Part shown: piece by piece, positions 37,634-46,471 of the stretch
How the letters are laid out: every line of letters begins with the position of its first letter
Numbering within the stretch: the stretch's first letter is position 1
DNA from: an uncultured Prevotellaceae bacterium
GTDB taxonomy: Bacteria; Bacteroidota; Bacteroidia; Bacteroidales; Bacteroidaceae
DNA: 64,000 nucleotides
Assembly (NCBI GenBank): GCA_902800185.1
Contig: CADCDK010000006.1
Span: 52,861-116,860 of the forward strand
Direction of reading: 5' to 3'
Position numbers and translations under genes: made by a program
The notes under the pieces: model-generated
The model's input: the letters and a program-made list of their open reading frames with translations, nothing else
Told to the model about the DNA's origin: nothing
Database searches by the model: none

Positions 37634-37659
37634 GTGGTACTGGGAGTACCACTCAGTGG
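37634..37659. repeat. Overlapping palindromes with a GGTACT core
   Basis: GTGGTACT-GGG-AGTACCAC (37634-37652) overlaps CCACT-C-AGTGG (37649-37659). Confidence 0.85.
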
Positions 37660-37692
37660 AATTCTCAGTACCAGCAAGTGTTGAAAACTTGG

Positions 37693-37727
37693 AACTGTCA
37701 GTACCAACCCACTTGGTACTGACAGTT
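37693..37727. repeat. Palindrome, 15-bp perfect arms
   Basis: AACTGTCAGTACCAA and TTGGTACTGACAGTT flank a CCCAC loop. The CAGTACC core recurs at 37636-37650 and 37665-37672, linking these repeats as one family. Confidence 0.9.
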
Positions 37728-37816
37728 TGCAAAGAAAAGTCATTAATTTGCATCAGAATGTTACACAAGAAAACTCTTTGTTGCCCAAACTGATATAAAC
37801 AAAAATATTAAAAACA

Positions 37817-37940
37817 CTTCTCGAAGCTTGTTGTTCGCAAGAACCTGTTCTGTTGCACAGGAAGATGGGGAAAGTTCACTTTCCACTAACTTCCTGATGA
37901 CAGCAGAACCAAGCACAGTCGTGCCGAAGCTTTCGAGAAG
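37817..37940. other. 124-bp multibranched inverted-repeat element
   Basis: Outer arms CTTCTCGAAGCTT and AAGCTTTCGAGAAG (one-base difference) enclose three internal stems: GTTC-GCAA-GAAC; a long helix TTCTGTTGCACAGGAAG with CTTCCTGATGACAGCAGAA capped by GGAAAGT/ACTTTCC; and GCAC-AGTC-GTGC. This resembles a folded RNA or a miniature mobile element. It carries no open frame and no identity could be assigned. It lies between short A-rich flanks (AAAAC / AAAAAC). Confidence 0.7.
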
Positions 37941-37971
37941 AAAAACCGGGAAAATAATGGGAGCGAATTTA

Positions 37972-38126
37972 GGAAGTTAAAGGAGTTAAAGGAGTTAGCT
38001 CGCTATGCTCGCTTGGGGAAGTTAAAGGACAATAGTTTTGCTGTAGAATTGGGAGGATGAAAGCACACCGCGTCCGAAGAGTATCGGCTTTTAACTTCGT
38101 TAACTTCCTTAACTTCTTTAACTCCC
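37972..38126. repeat. Inverted arrays of 9-bp GTTAA repeats
   Basis: The left side has AGTTAAAGG at 37975, 37984 and 38020 plus a degenerate copy. The right side has four consecutive nine-base units (TTAACTTCG, TTAACTTCC, TTAACTTCT, TTAACTCCC, 38091-38126). The two arrays are complementary and could form one large hairpin. No gene is visible in the 37464-38196 interval apart from these repeats. Confidence 0.8.
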
Positions 38127-38196
38127 AAGAATATTTCGCAGAAATGGGTTTTCACGGTTTTGGTTTATGTTGGTTTCATTCAGTCGTTTTGCATGA

Positions 38197-38231
38197 TAAA
38201 AAGAAAGCAAGCAGGGGAAGGCCTGCTTGCT
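38197..38231 (-). terminator. Terminator of kdtA
   Basis: AGCAAGCAGG and CCTGCTTGCT form a ten-base-pair stem with a six-base loop, followed on the minus strand by TTCTTTTTATC. Confidence 0.9.
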
Positions 38232-38269
38232 ATTTGTAAATGATAGACGAAAGGATGCGTAGCGTAAGC

Positions 38270-39538
38270 CTATAGCTGGATGTAACTGTAAATCTTCTCT
38301 GTGGCACCCGTCAGGCTCATCACATAGTGTCCGGCCTTGTCACCGGCCTCGCGCAATGCAGAGGGGTTGGAGAAGCGTTCCATTGCCTGAGAGAAGTCAG
38401 CGTAGTTCTTGATTTCTATACCGCCACCGCATGCTTTCAGGTCCTGTGCTTCCTGGAACTTCTGGTTGTTGGGGCCGAATATGACGGGGACATCCCACAC
38501 GGCAGCCTCCAAGAGATTGTGGATGCCCACACCGAATCCACCGCCCACATAGGTAACATCAGCATAGTGATAGACCGATGAGAGCAAGCCAAAGCAGTTG
38601 ATGATGAGCACGTCGGCATCACGAAGCTGCTCGGCGGTGATGTCCGAGTTGATCTTCTCGGCCTCCGTATAGCGAACCACTTTCCGATTACCTAACAACG
38701 AAATGATCTGCTGCAGATGGCTCTCACCGATGACATGCGGAGCAATAATCAGTTTCCACCCCGAATGTTCATTGAAATACTTGATGAAAATCTCCTCATC
38801 AGGTGGCCAGCTGCTACCTGCCACAAAGACGGGAACCGAAGGAGCGGCAGAAGAGGACGCACTCTTCCGTGAAAGGAAGGTCTCGACGATGGGCAACTGC
38901 TTGGCAGCCTCCTTGATTTGCAACACACGGTCGAAACGGGTATCGCCAACAACATCGACCGCAGTGATGCCCAACTTGCCAAGCAACTCACGACTCTGCT
39001 CGTTCTGCACGAAGAAATGCGTGAAGCACTTCAGCACATGCGCATACTGCCTTCCATACCACTTGAAGAACACCTGATCAGGACGGAAGATGCTGCTCAC
39101 ACTATAAGCAGGGATTCCACGATGGCGCAAGATGTGAAGGTGATTGTACCAAAACTCATACTTGATGAAGAAGGCCATCACAGGACGCACCGTGCGAAGG
39201 AATGCACGTGCATTGGTCACCGTGTCAACAGGCATATAACAGATGATGTCGGCACCCTTATAGTCCTTGCGCACCTCATAGCCCGAAGGTGAGAAGAACG
39301 TCAGCAGGATTTTGTACTCGGGATGAATGCGCCGCAGATGTTCCATCAGCGGGCGTCCCTGTTCAAACTCACCAAGCGAAGCTGCATGGAACCACACGTA
39401 TTTCGCACCAGGCTCGACCTTTTCCTTCAGTGTCCTGATGGCAGCACGGCCACCACGCCAGCGCAAGCGAACCTTGTGATCAAAGATAGCTGCAATGGCT
39501 ATGGCTACCTGACACAGATACATTATTATATTATACAT
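38270..39538 (-). CDS. kdtA: 3-deoxy-D-manno-octulosonic-acid transferase
   Basis: A 422-residue GT30 enzyme (KdtA/WaaA), which adds Kdo from CMP-Kdo to lipid A precursors at the inner membrane. It has an N-terminal membrane anchor (about residues 1-20), the WFHAASLGEFEQGRPL motif with the catalytic Glu, SVSSIFRPDQVFFKW, APHVIGESH, and the C-terminal YVGGGFGVGIHNLLEAAVW / VIFGPNNQKFQEA block. It is separated from gltX by about 50 bases without a clear promoter, so the two could be co-transcribed. Confidence 0.93.
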   Translation of the reverse strand: MYNIIMYLCQVAIAIAAIFDHKVRLRWRGGRAAIRTLKEKVEPGAKYVWFHAASLGEFEQGRPLMEHLRRIHPEYKILLTFFSPSGYEVRKDYKGADIICYMPVDTVTNARAFLRTVRPVMAFFIKYEFWYNHLHILRHRGIPAYSVSSIFRPDQVFFKWYGRQYAHVLKCFTHFFVQNEQSRELLGKLGITAVDVVGDTRFDRVLQIKEAAKQLPIVETFLSRKSASSSAAPSVPVFVAGSSWPPDEEIFIKYFNEHSGWKLIIAPHVIGESHLQQIISLLGNRKVVRYTEAEKINSDITAEQLRDADVLIINCFGLLSSVYHYADVTYVGGGFGVGIHNLLEAAVWDVPVIFGPNNQKFQEAQDLKACGGGIEIKNYADFSQAMERFSNPSALREAGDKAGHYVMSLTGATEKIYSYIQL

Positions 39539-39590
39539 GGCTGTTGAGAGATGAGAGTTGAAAGTTCTATAATCATCTACAATCTACACA

Positions 39591-41108
39591 CTATCCAAGA
39601 ACCTCGATGGCTCGGCGCATGCGGCGGAGAGTTTCTTCCTTGCCTAAGAAGGCAGAGATATCGAACATGCCCGGTCCCTTGCCCTCACCGACCAAGGTGA
39701 GACGCCAAGCGTTCATCACGTTACCTAACTTGTATTCCTTCTGTTCCACCCAGGCATGAACCTGCTGTTCCTGGTTCTCCAAAGAAAAGTCCGTCAAACT
39801 TTCCAAGAGTGCGGCAAGCTCGGTCATCACCTTTGCCGAATCCTCCTTCCAGCGTTTCTTGACGGTCTTTTCGTCATACTCTACGGGCGGTATGAAGAAG
39901 AACGAACACAACGGCCACAGCTCCTTGACGAAGCTGACACGGTCTTTCATCATGCGCACCACCTCGACAATGCGTTCCATCGGCTCATCAATACCGTTGT
40001 TAGCAACGATGGGGGCAAACAAGCCTGCAACATCCTCGTTGCTCTTCTTCAACATGTATTCGTGGTTGAACCAAATGCCTTTCTGATAGTCGAACTTGGC
40101 ACCCGCCTTCGAACAACGACTGATGTCGAAAGCCTCTACCAACTCGTCAAGTGTAAACAGTTCCTGCTCTGTACCGGGGTTCCATCCCAACAGGGCAAGG
40201 AAGTTCAGTACGGCCTCGGGGAAGTAGCCGCTCTCACGGTATCCCGACGACACCTCACCCGTCTTCGGGTCATGCCACTCCAGCGGGAACACAGGGAAGC
40301 CGAGACGGTCGCCATCGCGTTTCGAAAGCTTTCCTTTACCTTCGGGCTTGAGCAGCAGGGGCAGATGGGCAAACGTGGGCATGGTATCAGCCCAACCGAA
40401 AGCTTCGTAGAGCAACACATGGAGCGGTGCCGAAGGCAGCCACTCTTCGCCACGAATCACATGGCTTATTTCCATCAGGTGGTCGTCAACGATGTTGGCC
40501 AGGTGATAGGTAGGCAACTCGTCGGCACTCTTGTAGAGCACCTTGTCGTCGATGATGTCGCTCTTGATAACCACTTCGCCACGAATCATATCGTTGACAT
40601 GCACCTCACGACCCGGCTCCACCTTGAAGCGCACCACATACTGCTCACCATCGCTGATGCACTGCTCTACCTCGGCAGCCGACATGGACAGCGAGTTGCG
40701 CATCATCATGCGGGTGCGGGCATCGTATTGGAAGTTTTGTATCTCACTGCGCTTCTGCTCCAGCTCCTCTGGCGTGTCAAAGGCAATATAGGCCTTGCCG
40801 GTGTCAAGCAGTTGCTTCACATATTTCTTATATATATCGCGACGCTCACTTTGGCGATACGGTCCATACTTGCCACCGAAACTGACACCCTCGTCAAACT
40901 TGATGCCTAACCAATGGAACGACTCGATGATGTATTCCTCGGCTCCTGGAACAAAACGGTTGCTGTCGGTATCTTCAATGCGGAAAACAAGGTCGCCGCC
41001 ATGCTTGCGAGCGAACAGATAATTGTACAGTGCTGTACGAACACCACCAATGTGCAACGCACCTGTGGGACTTGGCGCAAAGCGCACTCTAACTCTTCTT
41101 TCTGACAT
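39591..41108 (-). CDS. gltX: Glutamate--tRNA ligase
   Basis: A 505-residue class I aminoacyl-tRNA synthetase. The HIGH-type motif [11 protein letters not shown] lies at residues 12-22, and the KMSKS-type motif is [12 protein letters not shown]-terminal anticodon-binding domain follows. The start at 41108 ([10 protein letters not shown]) is preferred over 41183, because the -7 box at 41171-41178 predicts a transcript that begins after the upstream ATG and the extra 25 residues are not family-like. Confidence 0.95.
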   Translation of the reverse strand: MSERRVRVRFAPSPTGALHIGGVRTALYNYLFARKHGGDLVFRIEDTDSNRFVPGAEEYIIESFHWLGIKFDEGVSFGGKYGPYRQSERRDIYKKYVKQLLDTGKAYIAFDTPEELEQKRSEIQNFQYDARTRMMMRNSLSMSAAEVEQCISDGEQYVVRFKVEPGREVHVNDMIRGEVVIKSDIIDDKVLYKSADELPTYHLANIVDDHLMEISHVIRGEEWLPSAPLHVLLYEAFGWADTMPTFAHLPLLLKPEGKGKLSKRDGDRLGFPVFPLEWHDPKTGEVSSGYRESGYFPEAVLNFLALLGWNPGTEQELFTLDELVEAFDISRCSKAGAKFDYQKGIWFNHEYMLKKSNEDVAGLFAPIVANNGIDEPMERIVEVVRMMKDRVSFVKELWPLCSFFFIPPVEYDEKTVKKRWKEDSAKVMTELAALLESLTDFSLENQEQQVHAWVEQKEYKLGNVMNAWRLTLVGEGKGPGMFDISAFLGKEETLRRMRRAIEVLG

Positions 41109-41170
41109 TATTTTGCTTTTTTCAAGAACGACACAGCCCGCTCGGGCCAACTGTCTTTCATATTTTTCTG

Positions 41171-41178
41171 CAAAATTA
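41171..41178 (-). promoter_or_regulatory. -7 box for gltX (TAATTTTG)
   Basis: TAATTTTGC on the reverse strand would start transcription near 41164, leaving a 55-base leader to the chosen start. Confidence 0.5.
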
Positions 41179-41248
41179 ATCATTTTTTTTGAGTTATACC
41201 GTATTTTTTTTGTATTTTCGCAATCTAAACAAATGCTTCTCAGAACTT

Positions 41249-43327
41249 ATGAACACAATTAATAACGGCGAAAGCCACTTTTGGCGCAACATACTGACCA
41301 GAACCGTCCTGGTCATCATCTCGGTTATCATCATTGTTTGGTTTATGCCACGCAGTGAAGGCCAACAGTTTCGCTACGACATCGGGCATCCCTGGATGTA
41401 CGGTTCGTTCATAGCCAAGTTCGATTTCCCCATCTATAAAAGTGACGAGACACTCAAGCACGAACAAGACTCTATATTAAAGACCTTTCAGCCCTACTAC
41501 AACTACAATCTGAGTATAGAGCAAAAACAGATTGCCGCTTTTTACAAAGAGTTCAAAGACGGCATCCCCGGCGTTCCCATCAGCGTAAGGGCAATCATAG
41601 CCGACAGGCTCCATCGGCTCTATCAGGCCGGTATCATGAATGCACCGGAATACAACGACATCTCCAAGGATTCCACCAAGATGATACGAGTGGTCAGCGG
41701 AAAAGAAGCACAAAGCTTGGCTATCAACTGCATCTACTCGACCCGCTCGGCCTACGAACAGCTGTTTCAAGACAACGTGCTGAGCCAATACCGTCAGATT
41801 CTTCAACGCTGTGACCTGAACAATTTCATCAATCCTAATCTCACTTACGACAAAGCACGTAGCGAAACCGAGCAGAACGATCTGCTAAGCAGTGTTTCCT
41901 CGGCCAGCGGCATGGTGATGAGCGGACAGAAAATCATCGACCGAGGCGAAATTGTTGATGAATACACCTACCGCGTGCTCAACTCTTTCGAGCGAGAGAT
42001 GAAAAGGCGCACATCGGCTTCCAATGAAATCACCACAACCATCCTTGGACAACTCATCTATGTCTCGATACTGATCACGCTTTTCACGATATACCTGTCG
42101 CTCTTCCGTCGTGACTATTACGCAAAGCCGCGAAGCATTATGATGCTCTACGTCATGATCACCATCTTCCCCATCTTTGTCTCGCTGATGGTATCACACA
42201 ATGTGTTCAGCATCTACATGATTCCCTTTGCCATGGTACCCATCTTCATACGCGTGTTCACCGACTCGCGCACGGCATTCATCTCCCACACCATCATGGT
42301 GCTCACATGTGCAGCCATCGTCAAGTATCAATACGAATTCATCATTGTGCAAATCATAGCAGGACTTGTGGCCATCTACTCCCTGCGCGAACTCACCAAA
42401 CGCTCACAGCTGTTCAAGACAGCCTTCCTCGTCACCTTGGCAAGCTCGGCTGTTTACCTGGCACTGCAACTGATCCAGAACAACAATGTCATGGATATTG
42501 ACCGTGACATGTACACCCACTTCATCGTCAATGGCATCCTGTTGCTGTTAGCCTACCCGCTGATGTACCTCATTGAGAAAGCCTTCGGTTTCATCTCCGA
42601 CGTGACACTCTTTGAACTCTCCAACACCAACAAGGGACTGCTACGCGATCTGAGCGAGATTGCCCCAGGCACGTTCCAGCACTCCATTACCGTCGGAAAT
42701 CTGGCCGCAGAGATTGCCAACAAGATTGAAGCCAACAGCCTGCTCGTCCGTACGGGTGCCCTTTATCACGACATCGGGAAAATGGCAGACCCCGTATTCT
42801 TCACAGAGAATCAGGTCGGTCATAACCCACACAACAACATGTCCTATCAGGAGAGTGCCCGCATCGTCATCAGCCATGTCACAGAAGGTTTACGCATGGC
42901 AGACAAAATGAACCTGCCCACTGTTATCAAGGACTTCATTGAGACCCACCATGGTCAAGGAATGACCAAATATTTCTATATCAAATACCAAAACGACCAT
43001 CCCAACGAGGTCATCGACAAGAAGCCCTTCTACTATCCTGGTCCTAATCCCTTTACACGTGAGCAGGCCATCCTCATGATGGCAGATACGGTAGAGGCTG
43101 CATCGCGCTCGCTGAACGAATACACGGAGGAGAGTATCTCGCAACTGGTTGAACGCCTGATTGACGCACAGGTCAACGAGGGATTCTTCCGCAACTGCCC
43201 CATTACATTCCGTGACATCGCCCAAGCCAAACAGGTTCTGATAGAAAGACTGAAGAGCATTTACCACACACGTGTCTCCTACCCCACCCTTCAAAAAGAG
43301 GAGGTGGAAAGTTCACAAGGGCTTTAA
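41249..43327 (+). CDS. PgpH-type HD phosphodiesterase (7TMR-HDED)
   Basis: A 692-residue membrane protein. A first helix lies at about residues 15-33, followed by a large extracytoplasmic 7TMR-HDED region (about 35-265), a multi-helix membrane block (about 275-455), and a C-terminal HD hydrolase domain with LYHDIGKMADP near residue 507 and ETHHGQGMTKYFY further on. In Firmicutes PgpH proteins hydrolyse c-di-AMP; the same role here is inferred from architecture. The start at 41249 avoids 20 unlikely upstream residues. It is divergent from gltX. Confidence 0.85.
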   Translation: MNTINNGESHFWRNILTRTVLVIISVIIIVWFMPRSEGQQFRYDIGHPWMYGSFIAKFDFPIYKSDETLKHEQDSILKTFQPYYNYNLSIEQKQIAAFYKEFKDGIPGVPISVRAIIADRLHRLYQAGIMNAPEYNDISKDSTKMIRVVSGKEAQSLAINCIYSTRSAYEQLFQDNVLSQYRQILQRCDLNNFINPNLTYDKARSETEQNDLLSSVSSASGMVMSGQKIIDRGEIVDEYTYRVLNSFEREMKRRTSASNEITTTILGQLIYVSILITLFTIYLSLFRRDYYAKPRSIMMLYVMITIFPIFVSLMVSHNVFSIYMIPFAMVPIFIRVFTDSRTAFISHTIMVLTCAAIVKYQYEFIIVQIIAGLVAIYSLRELTKRSQLFKTAFLVTLASSAVYLALQLIQNNNVMDIDRDMYTHFIVNGILLLLAYPLMYLIEKAFGFISDVTLFELSNTNKGLLRDLSEIAPGTFQHSITVGNLAAEIANKIEANSLLVRTGALYHDIGKMADPVFFTENQVGHNPHNNMSYQESARIVISHVTEGLRMADKMNLPTVIKDFIETHHGQGMTKYFYIKYQNDHPNEVIDKKPFYYPGPNPFTREQAILMMADTVEAASRSLNEYTEESISQLVERLIDAQVNEGFFRNCPITFRDIAQAKQVLIERLKSIYHTRVSYPTLQKEEVESSQGL

Positions 43328-43354
43328 CTTCTTTTTGATACAAAAGAGGGTTGA

Positions 43355-43410
43355 TTTGTGCAATTTTCTTGCACAAATTGCACGTTTTGTGCAGAAAATG
43401 CGCAATTTTT
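43355..43410 (+). repeat. Nested TTGTGCAA inverted repeats, possible terminator of the PgpH gene
   Basis: TTTGTGCAA / TTGCACAAA (43355-43377), TGCAC / GTGCA (43379-43393) and an outer AAATTGC / GCAATTT pairing (43375-43408) that ends in TTTTT. They can act as a 3' end and belong to the same palindrome type as 37404-37426. Confidence 0.5.
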
Positions 43411-43465
43411 AGTTAATAGAGTTTAAAATCCTAAAGGTTTATTAGGATATTTAAAACAATAGGCA

Positions 43466-43473
43466 TACCTTTG
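43466..43473 (+). promoter_or_regulatory. -7 box for the first FadL-like gene (TACCTTTG)
   Basis: TACCTTTGC lies 26 bases before the ATG at 43500, an exact consensus match. Confidence 0.6.
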
Positions 43474-43499
43474 CAGCCGATTTTTAAACACGTTTTAAG

Positions 43500-44978
43500 A
43501 TGAGAAGATTTCAACTGGCTATTGCAGCCTTAGTATTCATGGGTAACACCGCCTTTGCCGGTGGTATTTTAACAAACACGAATCAGAGCATTTCATTCCT
43601 CCGCAATCCTGCCCGCGACGCAGCCATCGGACTTGACGGAGTTTACAGCAACCCCGCTGGTGTTGCATTCTTAAGCGAGGGCTTCCACCTCGGTATCAAC
43701 TGGCAGTACGCACACCAGACGCGTACCGTCACCTCCACCAATCCCGTTTTCGCACTCGGCCGTAAGAATCACGGTGCTTCCACGAAGGAATTCCAAGGCG
43801 TTGCCGATGCTCCCATTATTCCCTCCATTCAGGCAGCCTACAACAAAGGCGACTGGAGCTACCAATTTAATTTCTCTGTCCCTGGCGGCGGCGGCAAATG
43901 TGAGTTTAAAGATGGTTTAGGCTCTTTCGAAAGCACGGTAGGCTCCATTGCCAATCAACTGAGCTCCTTTGGTGCTACAGGCTACGACATGGACAGTTAT
44001 ATGGAAGGTCGTCAGTATTATTATGGTATTCAGTTGGGAGCGGCCTATAAGGTCAAAGAGAACCTTTCTGTCTATGGTGGTCTTCGATTCCTCTATGGTT
44101 CTGCCACCTATAAGGCAAAACTCAATAACATCATGGTAAACACCGAAGGAGGCTATGTCGATTTTGGAGGTTTCCTTCAGAATGCAGCTGCAACCGTTGA
44201 TGGAGGTCTTTCCCAGGTGAATGCCGGTATCGCACAGTATCAGGATGCTGGTATGGAGGTTCCCGCAGAGCTTTCTACCAAAAAGGCGCAGTTTGAGGGT
44301 GCAAGGACAAGCCTGAATTCTCTTCAGAAATACTCACAGGGTGTTAACCTGCTCTGCAACCAGAGCAGCATGGGCTTTGCGCCCATCATCGGCATTGACT
44401 ACAAAATCGGGCGCTTCAACCTCGCTGCCAAGTACGAATTCAAGACCCAGATTCGCATGAAGAATGAATCCACCGTCAACGAGGCAAGTGAGATTGAGGC
44501 TGTCAACAAGTACCGCGATGCCGAGGAAGTGAATGAGGACATGCCTGCACAGCTGGCATTAGGTGTCCAATGGACTCCTGTTGACGATGTGCGTCTGAAC
44601 GTTGGTTTCCACCACTACTTCGACAAGAAGGCCGATTGGTACAACGAGTCACAGAGTAAACTGGATCACGACAGCTACGAAGTGCTTGCCGGTGCCGAGT
44701 GGGACGTCAGCGATAAGTTGACCATCTCCGCAGGTGGACAGGTTACCCGCTATGGTCTGACCGACGACTACATGAACGACATGTCATTCGTGGTGAACAG
44801 CTACAGCGTGGGCTTTGGCTTTGAATACAAGGTTAGCGAGCGCGTCAAGCTTTCGGCTGCCTATTTCCAAACCAACTATAAGCACTACGATCGCGTCATA
44901 TCAAAAGAGCCGCTCGTAAGCGACTCTTTCACCCGCACCAACCAAGTGTTTGGCGCAGGCTGCGAACTGACGTTCTAA
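43500..44978 (+). CDS. OmpP1/FadL family outer-membrane protein
   Basis: A 492-residue outer-membrane beta-barrel. It has a signal peptide at residues 1-20 (MRRFQLAIAALVFMGNTAFA), a mature N-terminus GGILTNTNQSISFLRNPARD containing the FadL-type hatch segment, GLDGVYSNPAGVAFL, alternating amphipathic strands, and a terminal aromatic residue (ELTF). FadL proteins admit hydrophobic molecules across the outer membrane; the cargo here is unknown. A charged helical insert near residues 240-280 is unusual for the family. It is convergent with a paralogue. Confidence 0.85.
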   Translation: MRRFQLAIAALVFMGNTAFAGGILTNTNQSISFLRNPARDAAIGLDGVYSNPAGVAFLSEGFHLGINWQYAHQTRTVTSTNPVFALGRKNHGASTKEFQGVADAPIIPSIQAAYNKGDWSYQFNFSVPGGGGKCEFKDGLGSFESTVGSIANQLSSFGATGYDMDSYMEGRQYYYGIQLGAAYKVKENLSVYGGLRFLYGSATYKAKLNNIMVNTEGGYVDFGGFLQNAAATVDGGLSQVNAGIAQYQDAGMEVPAELSTKKAQFEGARTSLNSLQKYSQGVNLLCNQSSMGFAPIIGIDYKIGRFNLAAKYEFKTQIRMKNESTVNEASEIEAVNKYRDAEEVNEDMPAQLALGVQWTPVDDVRLNVGFHHYFDKKADWYNESQSKLDHDSYEVLAGAEWDVSDKLTISAGGQVTRYGLTDDYMNDMSFVVNSYSVGFGFEYKVSERVKLSAAYFQTNYKHYDRVISKEPLVSDSFTRTNQVFGAGCELTF

Positions 44979-45001
44979 TCAGAGCGTCATCGAGGTTCTC
45001 A

Positions 45002-46423
45002 TCAGAACTTATAATCAATTCCGACTCCAACCACGTGGTTGGTCCTACTAAAGACATCAGTGCCTGGGTACGGCGTATCTTGGTATGCTGATGTCTTTTT
45101 CGTATAGTCATCATAGATGGAGCAGAAATAGCTGACGTTCAAGCGGATCCGTTCATTGATGTTATAGGCACCACCCAATCCCACGCTGTAACTGTCGCAA
45201 GCAAATGAAGTATGGGTCTGGTAGTCATCTTTCAGACCATAGTCCGTGCGCTGGCCACCGACACTCACCGTGAACTTTTTATTGATGTCATACTCCACAC
45301 CTGCCAAGAACTCGTGTGTCCCGTCCTTCAATGTCTTCTGGCGGTCACCACCCATCTTTGCATGACGGTCGTCGAAGAAGTGATACTCTATCATGGCACG
45401 AAGTTTCGGTGTGAACTCATATCCAGCAGCAAGCACGAAGAGCGCAGGCATGTCATAGCGCGTTTTCTCATTGGGCAAATAGGGAGCAACCTTGCCTGCC
45501 ATTTCACCCATCTGTCCAGAAAGCGCCTGCACCGTGGCTTCCGTTCCAATCATGTCGGCCGTAGCCTTCACGTCGGTCTCGTAGTAGCCTGTGGCTCCAT
45601 TCATGCCAGCTCCAGTCATACCGACCAGCAACGTCTTGGTATCGTTCTTTGTACTGATGGCGGTACGGAACTCGTAGCGTGCGGACAGCGTTAAAGGACC
45701 TTTGTGGTAATTAACGCTAATGATCGGTGCGACACCCCATCCACGTTGCAGACAGTCGAGCTGTAAGTTGATGAGCGGATTCACCACCGTTGCCAAGGCA
45801 GCACCTGGTGTTGCCACAACGTGTCCACGGTAGTAGCCGTCGTAGTAATTGACACGAACACCTACAGCTGCCGAGAAATTCTCATGAAACTTGTAAGAGA
45901 AGTTGGTCTGCCAGCCATAAATATACTGCTTACCCTTCATCTGCGAATCGAGCGTGTATTGAGCAGGCATCACCCCACCTTGTGCCAACTTGGCGGCAAT
46001 GGGGATATTGAACATGGGAACGCCATCGTCATATTGAACAAAGCCACCACTTCCTACAATGCCCAACATTGATGAGACTGCCCAACGGTCGTGCTTATAA
46101 ACAGCAAACAGAGCCGGCACAATCGGCGCGGATGCCTTGCCCTTGTACTTCTGGTCGAAATCAGAACCGAGAAAGCCATCGACATGAGTCTTAATGTCAC
46201 GATTCTGCCAAGGCTTCTGAAAGTTCAGTGACAACTGCCACCCCTCGTGTCCCCATACCAATCCCGCAGGATTGCTATAAACACCATCAATCTCCATCGT
46301 GGCACCACGCGCCATCATGCGGTCAAAAGCAATGTGATAGTTGGTGTTGGTCATCAGACCACCAGCATTGGCAACCATGCAGAGTGCAGAAAGTTGCATC
46401 ATCAAAAATAACTTTTTCATCAT
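45002..46423 (-). CDS. OmpP1/FadL family outer-membrane protein, second paralogue
   Basis: A 473-residue barrel with a signal peptide (residues 1-20), the same GGLMTNTNYHIAFDRMMARG start, EIDGVYSNPAGLVWGHEG, and a terminal KF. It is clearly paralogous to 43500-44978 but diverged, as expected for an ancient duplication. It lies 48 bases downstream of priA without an obvious separate promoter, and only 23 bases from the convergent paralogue's stop. Confidence 0.85.
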   Translation of the reverse strand: MMKKLFLMMQLSALCMVANAGGLMTNTNYHIAFDRMMARGATMEIDGVYSNPAGLVWGHEGWQLSLNFQKPWQNRDIKTHVDGFLGSDFDQKYKGKASAPIVPALFAVYKHDRWAVSSMLGIVGSGGFVQYDDGVPMFNIPIAAKLAQGGVMPAQYTLDSQMKGKQYIYGWQTNFSYKFHENFSAAVGVRVNYYDGYYRGHVVATPGAALATVVNPLINLQLDCLQRGWGVAPIISVNYHKGPLTLSARYEFRTAISTKNDTKTLLVGMTGAGMNGATGYYETDVKATADMIGTEATVQALSGQMGEMAGKVAPYLPNEKTRYDMPALFVLAAGYEFTPKLRAMIEYHFFDDRHAKMGGDRQKTLKDGTHEFLAGVEYDINKKFTVSVGGQRTDYGLKDDYQTHTSFACDSYSVGLGGAYNINERIRLNVSYFCSIYDDYTKKTSAYQDTPYPGTDVFSRTNHVVGVGIDYKF

Positions 46424-46471
46424 TATTCTCCCTTTCTTATAATAATTAAAACGATTATCTGATTCGTTTCC

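Noticed and set aside
37505-37793. Short frames on both strands (87 and 69 codons) in the palindrome cluster.
   Set aside because: They are composed largely of inverted repeats and show no coding character.
37890-37900. CTGATGA, the core sequence of hammerhead ribozymes, inside the 124-bp element.
   Set aside because: The required GAAA and cleavage-site motifs are not placed to form the three hammerhead stems; the seven bases are probably chance.
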